Assembly (NCBI GenBank): GCA_949825025.1
Contig: OX463779.1
Coordinates: forward strand, 37,520,203 to 37,584,202
Source of the DNA: Siphlonurus alternatus
Taxonomy: Eukaryota > Arthropoda > Insecta > Ephemeroptera > Siphlonuridae
DNA length: 64,000 nt
Direction: 5' to 3'
Of this stretch, positions 35,975-46,500 are shown piece by piece. Every line of letters starts with the position of its first letter. Position 1 is the first letter of the stretch. Both the position numbers and the translations under genes were made by a program. Below the pieces are notes generated by a model that saw nothing but the letters and a program-made list of their open reading frames with translations, did not search any database and had not been told where the DNA came from.

Positions 35975-37876
35975 TTGAATCTATAATGAAACAATAAAAT
36001 TGATTTTATTCAGTCAAAAGAAAAGCTTAAATTGCTTTTTAAATTTAACATTATGTACTATGTTATTATATCCATTATTTAGAACTTGTCATTAATTTAT
36101 TTAGCAATTAATTTGGTCTTACAATCAGGAATTTTGAATGTGAAGTAAAAAATTCCCTCTTTGCCCCGAAAAAGGATTCATAGACATATCCGATGAGATA
36201 TATTTGCATGGTGTAACCATTATATACTGGTTAATAATTTACAGAACAACCCAATTAATATTAACTTCGTAGCACAAAATTAACGTTATTTTAAATAGAC
36301 GTAGAGAAGACACTGATAAAGATAATTGATAATTATTTTATTATATTATTTTGCATGTGATGCATTAAGAATTAAATTATTTCACCTTGTTGTGAGATTA
36401 CAAAGAAAATGCGATGTTGCAATTATAATATAATCTAATTTTATCTCATGTTGACATTTCCAATTTACATTAATGCGAAACACGTAGTAAATATCTTATG
36501 GTATCACAAAATCTCACCTGCCAGGTCGGGCTGGGTAATCGGCGTCGCTTCGGCCGGGTCGTGTCGCAGGTCGAAGGCTAGGGGTGGGCTCAACCTTCGT
36601 GCGGGACCTGCCCGCTGCGAGCACCCCGCCGCCCCGCCTGCATAGTGTACCGTCTTGTAGCGACCCACTCGCACCGCACCCACCGCGCCATCCGGACCGG
36701 CAGCTCCGCTGTTAGGATGGAACAACTCCTGAGGAGAGAGGGCAAGACGGCAAGTGAAATTGAGAGCGGACGGGAAAAAGAGGTTACCGTATATTATATA
36801 TACTTGTTTATGTTTAAGCATTGCAGTTTCATTTTAAATTATTTTTATCTATACATTTTTTAATATTTATATTATAATTGTCATGCTCTTTTTAATTATA
36901 TGGTTAATATTTCTTTAATGTTTATAAAGCTATAATAAGACGTAGATAGTAGATACAGAAAAATTTTGGTAGTGGCTGGAATTGTATGCTTAATGTAAGA
37001 ATCGTAATAGAAGTCAATTAAAAGAGAAGGTCCTATATACCGTCCACATTAAATAATAGTAATTAAATTAATAATAAAAAAATTAATGGGAACTTCAGGT
37101 CCATATATTTAGCTTAAAGGTCACTTAAATCTGCACCTATGATGTAATAATTATATACCCCCCTCCCCCCATCTGAATGCTTTGATCTCACTGAAGCCTA
37201 AAAAATCACAAAACAGCTAAAGCATTTAATTTATCCTGCCCTATGGCCCTTACCTGGTGTCCAGTCAGGTTGCGGTTGTGCAAGAGGTCGTTGGCGAGGC
37301 TGATGCCGTCCAGGGTACGGTGTTCAGGTAGAGTCACCCCTGCCAGAGCGGTAATCGTAGGTAATACATCCAGAGCGGACAGTAAAGCGTCCGAAACACC
37401 ACCCGCCTGCAAGAAAACGTTGGATACTTGCATGAGAATTTAATGGAGTGTTACTTTTAGGACTTAATTTACGTATTTTTCATTAATTAATGCAAATATA
37501 ATTTTTATTTACACAGGGTGTAGGGGGTAGTTCCTATGTATATATGTACGCATTTCAATTGCTTGAATTGCTCAGGTGGAATTACCTTGACGTGATTTGG
37601 CCAGTGCAAGAAGGCGGGAACTCGATGACCGGCCTCCCAGACGGTTTGTTTAGCGGACGACCCGCCTCCTCCTGCCGTCAAATTACGCTGCCACTCGCCG
37701 CCGAAAGGACCGCTGCAACTAGCAAGCGAGCACTTCACGTCCCAAGGTCCGTTATCACCTGTCCACATTGAAAATAATATGATGAAAATAGAGCGAGTCG
37801 TGCATGTCTGCAAGATATCAAATTAATTTCAGTGGAATTGTGAGGCGTTGGGCGTTGGCAATTAAAAAAAGTTATG

Positions 37877-37959
<83 letters not shown>

Positions 37960-40234
37960 AAAAATTATATTGTACAATTTACCGAATAATACTCGTATGT
38001 ATATCCTGTATATCCAACATCATCTAGAGATATTTCCTTACGAAAAATAGACTTTTTTGATCATATGTTAGTATTTAATCGAAAACTAATAATTTATTTA
38101 ACATTCCCGGACTATTCACTGACGACTCACTGAAGAACCAGATGAGTGTGGAGTCTCCCCTTGTTGTCGCAGCCTTCGCCAGACGCTTGGCCAGCCAGTC
38201 CATTTCGGCGAGCGTGTTGGCGAACAGTCCTCGGCCCGTCGCGTTCTTGAAGCGCGGACCGTGTGCTAGCGGAACGTGCACGTGTGAGAACGCGGCGTAC
38301 AGGAAGAACGGTGAGCTGAAAACACGGTTAGGAGTGGTTTGAGGGTCAATGGCAGTATGGCAGTGCATGTTAAAAATTTAGCCTGTAGTAGATTTTGAAT
38401 TACTCTGAAGAGCGTAAAAGATTTTTATTATTTATTTTTATTTTTGTTGCAAAATTCAGGCTTTTTGCGACGTATTAAAGTTATGACTGTGGGGCATTAG
38501 CAGAGCCAGTATGTGGTAGGAAAAGGTCTTGTAAGCCATTTTCTTGAGCTTGTTACCAGAAGGGGGAGGGGGTAGGTAATGTTGTCAAAAGTATTTTTTT
38601 TTAACTCAATTGTTTCAATTGTTTATAAATTTTCAATAATAAGAAGTATTGTGCTAAAAAAAAACACCCACAAAATAACCATGAATAAAAACGAAAACAT
38701 TATCGAATTAAAAAAAAGCCTATATTAATTTTTTTATTAAATTACCAAAAACCACACGATAAAGTCAATTTATTTAATTGGATTACTTGGTTGCGACGAC
38801 GCTTAAACTCGTTTGTTTTAAATATGTTTATTCCAGCGACGATGAGACAAAACATCGTAAGACTAACGGATCAGAAATTGTTATGTATTAAATTTTAATT
38901 AGTTCAACAACAGCTAGATTAATTAAAAGTATAACGTAATCTTCTATATCCATTTAAATATTTGTTTATATCTGTTTAAATATTTGGGATTTATTTCGAA
39001 ATCAAGTACCTCGAGTTCTCTGCGATAAAACGTTCGCCAAAGTCCGCGTAGTGCTTGGCCAGAGAGCGCAGAGCGACGGGCTGGTGGGCGATCTTACGGC
39101 CGTGGTACAGAGGTAGAGCTAGCGACGCAGGAGGAGCTGAATCTGCAAGTCCTTAAACTTTTTCATTCATGTTAAACTATGAATGATTTAGAGTATGATT
39201 ATAAGGTATGTACCCCTCGGGACAGCATGAGCTTTACTATAATACCGGCTTATTTGCTGGTGCTGCAGCTCCAAGAGAAAAAAAAAAAAAAAAAAAAAAA
39301 TTTTTTTGGGAGGTAATAAAAAAAAAAAAACAGTCAAGCCATCCCAAAAAAGTTCAAGTTCACCACGCCTATAGACTGGGTGCTGCGTGGCAATTGCCTA
39401 CAAGCAGGTACGTACATGTCTTTGGTACCACGCCTCGTGGGTATGCAACCAGCGCTCCATCCATGTAGCAAAAGTTTCATACCCACAAGGAGTTTTTAAC
39501 CAGATTTTTTTCTTATATATTTGGGGAGGGGTGGAGGGGGTTATTTTAATCTTTTTGTCATGCTAAAAGGAAGTGTTTGAAATGAATTAGAAAATATTAG
39601 TATTTTATTAATTTTTACGATAGGAAAAAATATAGCGAACATCCAAATAACTGACCAACGAAATCTCGCGGGCAGGAGTCCATGGGTGGCAGGTTGAGTC
39701 CTGGAGGCGAGGTGCACCCCATGTCCAGACTGTAGGGTACTCCCAAGTAGCGCTCGAAGCCGCGGTCCAGCGGGTGGAAGCCAGGACTCGTGCCCAGGTG
39801 CCACTTGCCTGCAGTAGTCCAGACAAATAGCACGTGTAGAAATTAGCATATTATGTAAAACCGCTATGCTGAAAATTATGCACTCGTTTATATAATATAT
39901 TTATCATTCATTAATTTTTGTAAAAAAATATCCTCAGTATTTTGGCTATAATAATATACATCACTCCTATAATACTAGATATAAAGATTTGTTTTCCCCT
40001 GCTATTCATAGAACATCGGCGTATGAAAATGGACCGCATTATTGTTTCCAAAACTTGTATAATAATCTCCCTAGTCATTTAAAAAGTGAAAGTGATATTG
40101 TGCACTTCAAAAAGAAGATTAAACTGCATTTACTGGCTATGAACATATATAAAATGGACGATTATTTTAAATGAATGTCAAATGTATTTTTGTTGACATG
40201 TCTTTGGAAGATGAATAAATTTTTGAATTTGAAT

Positions 40235-40311
<77 letters not shown>

Positions 40312-43300
40312 CACACATAATATATCAATGAAACTAAAATTGAGACTATGCGTTTTGCCTTCAAAACTATGGAAATCAATTGCACACTCTTCGCCTCGGA
40401 AAATTTCCCTTTGCGGCCTTGTTAATCACCATGTCTCGTAAGACTAAGATAGGGCTTGGTGATTAACAAGGCTGCAAGTGGGAAATTTTCCAAGGTGAAG
40501 AGTGTACATTCACATATTATTAAGAGATTACTTAAATTGCCATATCTGAATACTCAAGTTTCAACACTTATACTACAATTCAACGTACGTTTTGAGAAAA
40601 TTAAGGGTTAAACACCCTTAATTTTGCTAAATCTACATGCAAAATATTGTTCGACACTGACCGAGCATGGCGGTGCGGTAGCCTGCTTTCTTGAGCAGCT
40701 CGGCGAGGGTGGTCTCGCTGGCTGGCAGGCCGCCCACGGAGTCAGGTGCGAAGTTTGAGACCACGCCGGTGCGCAGCCCCATCCGGCCCGTCAGCAGCGC
40801 CGCGCGGGACGGAGAACACACCGACGCCCCCGCGTGAAAGTCCGTCAACCTAGACTCGCAAGTCAGCAGAGATTGAGCTTTTGTTCTGTTGATTTGTTAA
40901 ACTGGACAACTTACTTGAATGCGTATGATTTAATTTCAAAATATTACAAGTGTGAGTATACTTTTAAAACCCTATCGAAATGTTCAAATTTACGATTTTG
41001 GAATGGGATGTAGTCGTCCACAATGTTGTTTTATTATTATCTGAATTACTATCGAAGAAAAAAAAAAACATAAAAAAATAATATATAAAATTGTATAATA
41101 TATATATTATACAATTTTTCTACTCACATGATGTAAGTTGTCCATTATATTTTATAATTTAAAAGACTGCAATGTAAAATTATAGTGTAAATGACGAACC
41201 GAGGCGTCAGTGATTCAAACTGGGCTAACTGCATGGTTTAAAATTAAAAGAAATGTTCATGCACTAGTGCTGGAGATCATAATTAATATATTAGTACGTG
41301 AAGCAATGTTCTAATTTAAAATATATTTCTAAGTAAATTTGCATGATTGCTGAGAAGTCTGTGCGTTTGGTCAATAATTTCTATAAAATATCGAGAAATA
41401 GACGTTCTATCGAAAATATATTTTACAAAATCCAGGCACGCATGATTAAGAATTATATGAATGTTCAATTAAAAAAACACAAGAACACCGTAATTATATA
41501 TAAATAGATTTTTGCATGACATTTTGTTAGCACAATCCTAATTTTATTTCGTATATTTTGAATATTTATAATTATTATGTTATAATATTAGACCGTTAGA
41601 TGTAAAAATAATAATAAAGCTTAATTGATGTTCACATTGTCAGTAGGTCATTTTATTGGTGAGCTATGATTGTGCATCAATTTACGGCTTATAAAAAATT
41701 AAGCCAGTTTGGCCTAGAATCTCAAAGAATTTCTCTCTCCCTCTCTTCTATTCCAGCACAACTAATTTATAACAAATTCTAATACAACTATCAGCAAATT
41801 CCTTTTAAGAAAATATGCAAGCAAAATTGTACTAATTGTAAGATGGATTGCTTACTAGTAGCTATAATACTTTCTTTCGCAAGAGCGGATGATTTTGATA
41901 TGACAAAAATGCGCATACATATTATATACAACATTTAGATAGCTTGAGGTCTGAGGTCAAAGTCACAGTTTCTAGAATATTTACGAATGTTAACTGTGGA
42001 GAGCACACAAAACATGCAAACTTCGACTTTCTATTCCTTGGAAAGTTATATAACATCTTCTACAAAAATAACGAACGCTTGGAAATATTTTTGACGGAAT
42101 GATTTATTTGGATGGTATAGAAGGAATATTTTTGTACAGTTATTATCACATAAATATTTTACATAATAATATTAATAATTTTAATTTGACAAGAATATAC
42201 ACAACATTTTTTTTAAGAATTACTAATTAAGAATGGCGATAACAACAAATAAATACATAATTCAGTTTTATTTGACTGTAATATATACGATTTTATATAA
42301 GAGAAATATTTGAAAGTTCTTAAAATTTAGGAAAGTTTTGATACATATGGATTTAGAATAACATAACTTTTCAACAGAGTACATTTAATACACTAAAGAT
42401 TTATCGAATAAATTGAAATTTGGCTAAAAATTCATTATAAAGATATTTGCTTTAGTAAAATTTGACTAAAAATAAATTTACAAAAAATTCATTATATAAA
42501 GACAATATTTACTTTATTTAAGTAAATCTCTTTAAGTAGAGTATTGATCAAAACTATAAATCATGACTAGAATTAATATACCAAACTGATCCTGCATAGT
42601 ATAATAGATGGTAACTATTGTTTACACGACCAAAGGAGAGATAAATTTAGGATTTTAATTGCATTTTATTACATGCAATTTAATTTTCTATATATTTTTT
42701 ATTGAATTAAGATTTAAAGAATTCAGAGTAATTAAATATTTTTTAGTTTTAAATCAGGCACGGCTTAAAAAAATGGGGGAGGAGGGGAGATCAGTTTTTC
42801 AACACTATGCATTAATTTAATTAACAGACATTTAATTACTATGCATTTTTTTTAAATCAATGCTTTGACCTTATAGGGTTGTTAAGGGCTGGCTCCCCCG
42901 TTTTTTTTTTAGTTCTGCACCATCAGACATAAATAATAAATAAATAGGTAAATATTATTTGTATAGTAATTAAATGGTACAAAAAATCAGATTAAGAGCA
43001 AAATGTGGTGCAAATAAAAAATGTTATTATAATAGTAACAAACATTTATCATCGTTCATAAAATAACTTAACAATTGAGAAATTTTGAAGTTTTTTTTTT
43101 TTCTTTTTCTCATTTTCATAATTAATTTAATATTATAATTTTGAGTGCAAGGTTAATTTTTTGAAATAAGAATTATTTCTGTTTAAATTTAAAAGTATTA
43201 ATAATGGAGAATAATTCTTTTCAAAAGTACTGAGAGTTATTAAATAAAAGGAACTAGAAAAAAAGGAAATAAAAAGGATACAATAATTATTAAATATCAT

Positions 43301-43493
43301 GAAATGATTTCTCCTACCTGAGACCATTCTTGGCAAGAGAGTCAAGGTAGGGTGTGTTCGAAGGAAGGTTGGGGACGTTAGCCCCCAGGTCTCCCCACCC
43401 CATGTCATCCGCCACCAGCAGCAGCAGGTTGGGGGCCCTCCCTTCTCCCCTCCCCACCCACACTAGTAATACAAACGCCACACACAACCACAT
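34135..43493 (-). CDS. ARSA: Arylsulfatase A-like sulfatase
   Basis: Coding exons in order: 43493-43318, 40849-40662, 39808-39656, 39142-39010, 38315-38131, 37758-37586, 37406-37254, 36728-36518, 34286-34135 (TGA). All phases join, giving 507 residues, the length of human ARSA. A hydrophobic signal peptide (about 1-18) precedes the metal-binding ADDMGWGD. The formylglycine site is Cys70 in [19 protein letters not shown] supplies Lys123 and His125; SHVH supplies His230; SDNG gives Asp280 and Asn281; Lys315 is the likely equivalent of human Lys302. The Cys-rich end [12 protein letters not shown] also resembles ARSA rather than GALNS or ARSB. The family hydrolyses sulfate esters such as sulfatides in lysosomes and needs the formylglycine-generating enzyme. 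Compared with ARSA it has about 13 extra residues, with an NLT glycosylation site, between DNG and the lysine. A possible AATAAA lies at 34088-34083. Confidence 0.92.
34351..34697. mobile_element. Palindromic MITE, family H2 copy 3 (arylsulfatase intron 8)
   Basis: The same 347-base palindrome with TTAA at 34347-34350 and 34698-34701. Its asymmetric centre (AACATGGAGAAATG...CCCATGTT) reads in the opposite direction from copies 1 and 2, so the insertion is inverted. An (AT)n array follows at once. Confidence 0.9.
34749..34816. repeat. (AT)n microsatellite
   Basis: About 68 bases of uninterrupted AT dinucleotides in arylsulfatase intron 8. A short segment after it (34867-34920) repeats sequence found at 33570-33620, just after PNUTS (TTCTATTTT then TTTTTTAAATACATTGCAAG), which suggests a local duplication. 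Confidence 0.9.
34921..36517 (-). other. Arylsulfatase intron 8, AT-rich
   Basis: Apart from an (AT)n run at about 35944-35970, nothing recognisable is seen. Confidence 0.6.
37879..37957. repeat. (AT)n microsatellite
   Basis: About 79 bases of AT repeats in arylsulfatase intron 5, near the acceptor of exon 6. Confidence 0.9.
39985..40238 (+). mobile_element. 3' end of a non-LTR retrotransposon (LINE)
   Basis: A plus-strand open frame ends with a segment of the type [11 protein letters not shown] then [10 protein letters not shown], the usual carboxy end of insect LINE reverse-transcriptase polyproteins (a hydrophobic 'LWN-LP' motif followed by a Lys-rich 'FKK-L--YL' motif). Its stop at 40172-40174 is followed by a short 3' UTR and a tail of TTGAA repeats joined to (AT)n. 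Only about 60 codons survive, as expected of a 5'-truncated copy. It sits in arylsulfatase intron 2 in antisense orientation. Confidence 0.6.
40237..40307. repeat. (AT)n microsatellite after the LINE tail
   Basis: About 70 bases of AT repeats directly follow TTTGAATTTGAAT, so they probably grew from the LINE 3' tail. Confidence 0.9.
40382..40506. mobile_element. Small MITE in arylsulfatase intron 2
   Basis: Arms of about 48 bases (left begins GCACACTCTTCGCCTCGGAA, right is its near complement ending AAGAGTGTAC) surround a 25-base centre. About 10 percent mismatch between arms. Noncoding. It lies 155 bases downstream of arylsulfatase exon 2 in the gene's direction. Confidence 0.75.
40850..43317 (-). 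other. Arylsulfatase intron 1
   Basis: About 2.5 kb of AT-rich sequence between signal-peptide exon 1 and the active-site exon 2. A fragment beginning CAGGCACGG at about 42757 loosely resembles the hAT MITE at 24190, without a recognisable right end. Nothing else is seen. Confidence 0.6.
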
Positions 43494-43522
43494 AGCTTCT
43501 CTGCTGTGAGATCACCGGCTTA

Positions 43523-46500
43523 CTAAACTGCCCAGTGGGTTCTCTGGAAGCCTTGAGCTGCAATCAAGACAATTTGTAAACAGTCAGTGATGGTTCATGT
43601 CACAGAGTTGAATGTTAAGAAAATGGAGGTTAAATTTAAAAAGGGTTTTTTATATTTAATTTGTGAGTTAAGTTTAATTGTTTTATTTACAACCAAGAAA
43701 AAAAAAGTAATTGCATTTTTTTTATATTATTTAGTAATTAACTGACTTCATTACAGTTGAAATAAATTAAAATAACATCTCTAAATTGACACATATAAAT
43801 CATGAGCTTATATTAGGTCTATACTGAACTTTTTACATATTTTGGTGGGTAAGTAAATAAGTAAATAACCAAGGAACTTTTATAAAAATTGGTTTTGGTC
43901 ATGCTTTAAAATGATTCAACAACACAAGACATTTAGGTGTAATTTGCATTTTAAAGAGTACATCAGCATGGTTCACCTAAGTTTTCATAAAAAGTCCTAA
44001 CACTAAGGATTCATAAAATTCTTACCCCCCCCCTCCCACCTTCTAAATGTTTTGCAAGTATAGAGGAAATGTACCCCTCTTCCTCCTATAGAGCACTGTC
44101 ATCCCCACCAAACCAAAATTTGGGATTTTGTTTTGACTTCTAAATTGCTCGTCGTCACTTACCAATGCTGTGCAGAATGTTGACGATCTGCTCCTCGTTT
44201 TTGCTGTGGAAGATGTAGCAAGTAAACTGTGACGCCACATTGCAGCTGCAGTCCCTGCAACAGTTGTGTCACCACAGCATGAGCCAGAGCAAAATGCCTT
44301 TCTTGGGAATAAAAATTAATACTCAATTTCACATGATCTGTTTCATATAATAAAATTAATTTAGTTCAATGGTATACATTAGCAAATATATATGTTAATT
44401 CAAAATTGAATTCAATATTAAAGTGAATAACAAATGGAAGGCTTTTTTTTTGTGCACGTAAAATATTTGTTTATAATTAGGAATAATTCAAAGCTATGAT
44501 AATGTTACTGAATCAAGGAATATAAAACAGCAGTATATTTATCTCTATCTACAATAGCCACTACTTACCCTGCAATGTATGCAAAAAGGTTTGGCAGTCT
44601 TTCCTGGCGTCCACACGATGAAATCTCCATGTAGGAATGTTTGGCCATAACCTGAATAAACAATCCGTTTCAGTCCAGGCTGGTAGTGATAATGTAAGGG
44701 AGAATTAACGAGACTAAATGTTTGATGATCAACACAAAATTCACGTTATTACATTATGTATTAAAATAATTTTTCAACTGAAATGGTTCATATATATATA
44801 TATATATATATATTTTTTTAAATTACTGTACAGTAACTCAATAGTTTACTCAATATGCAAAATTGTACTTTGAAATCACCAATAAATTTTTATTGAGCTA
44901 TTTTCTCACCTCTCCTCACCAGTTTCTGGACAATTTCAAGCTGCCATATCATTTTTATGAACCTTTTGGGATCTGACAATACTGCTTTGCTTCATTCATA
45001 AAATGACAGTCACAAATACCTGTGATGCAGTACTGTGGATCCTAAAATTTCAGATATTGGACGACTACTGACATTGTCCAGAAACACAGGAGAAAAATCT
45101 ACTAGTTTTCAGGTTTGTCCATTAGATTAGATTAATTAGATTAGATTAGATTAGATGCTGAAAGGTCAAGTCACCTTCTCAGTCTGCCGGTCTGTGATCC
45201 TGACTCCCATCTCGAGGATCTCCAGCTGCACGGGGTGTCTGGTACCGGGGGCGGCCTTCAGCACGGCGTTCGCGATCTGGGCCACGTCCCCCAGGTGCCC
45301 CGTCGCAACCTCACCAACGTAGTCCACCGAGAAACCTGCCCTGCGAACAGCATTGAATTTGATTAATAAAGTGAATGCAATTTAAATTTTAAAGAGAATT
45401 TTCCAGCTCTGTAAAAAAAGCTTTAATTTGACCTACAACCTTGAACCTTATCTCATGTGGTATTTATTGCCTTTGCTTAAATATATTATATTTTTTTGCT
45501 TACACGGCGGTATGAAACCATTAGTTTAGTATTAACTTTTGTAAAATCAACTTTATTTCAAATATTCAATATAATTATGCTATAATTTTAAAATATGCTG
45601 AAATATTCCAAAACTGAGCAAAAGATAAGTTTTAAATAAGAAAGAAGACTTACTTTTGTTCCCTGGGAATATCTGGCTTGATATCCTTGCTGAGTTTTCT
45701 ATGCAGTTCCTGAGAATCAACTCCAAGCTTCTCTAGTAGTTTACAGAGAGGGGAGTAGAGTGTGCCGTCACTGCACCGAGCCTGTAAAACAACTACCGTT
45801 GAATGAAGTCTCATAATATAATATTCCTATGAATATGGATTATTAGTGATTAGTAAATCACTGTCTCGAGATTCTCTCTTTGTTTGGCAAGGGCAACTAC
45901 AACAACTTCTAACATTAGTACTACTCAATGATCCTAACCACTTCAGCATCTAGAATATCTAGACTGCGTGAATCAACCAAGAGAGTCATTGATTTAAAAC
46001 TAAAAGACCTGAAGCAGTTATATTTAGCAAAATACAGAAGAAATCTGATTTCTCGCTGTCAAGCACTCTAGCTAGTGAACTACTTCTAGTCTGTCTGTCA
46101 CAAAATATGTATTTTTCTGTTGTCTTTATAGTGTCTTTGGTACCTGACAGACAGTTTGTAATGACTAGGGCCCGGATCTCAAGTTTAACAAGTTTTATAA
46201 ATACGCATGTAATATGGGATCTGACTTCAAATGTCCACGAATCATGAAGTTTCATGCCTAAAAATGCAAAAAAGTTTGGACTTAAAAAAACTGATTTTGA
46301 AAATCTAGAACTGTTTCAGCTTTTTCGATTTTTTTCAAGTTTTTAAAACTTTTTTCAGTTTTGTAAAACTTAAATCGATGTTTTGTGTAAAAATGTGGAA
46401 TTATTTAAAAAAAAAAAATTAAAATGAAAATATATGTTTGAATTAATTTATTTCTTCCCTCCATCTTACATCTGCATTGTACTGACACTTCTCACATTAA

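Noticed and set aside
43318..44254. In-frame RUN-PTB/arylsulfatase fusion protein
   Set aside because: The PTB exon ends in a stop, and splicing exon 10 to either AG before the arylsulfatase ATG gives a different frame with an early stop.
45121..45157. Telomere-like repeat
   Set aside because: The unit is TTAGA, not the arthropod TTAGG, and the tract is very short.
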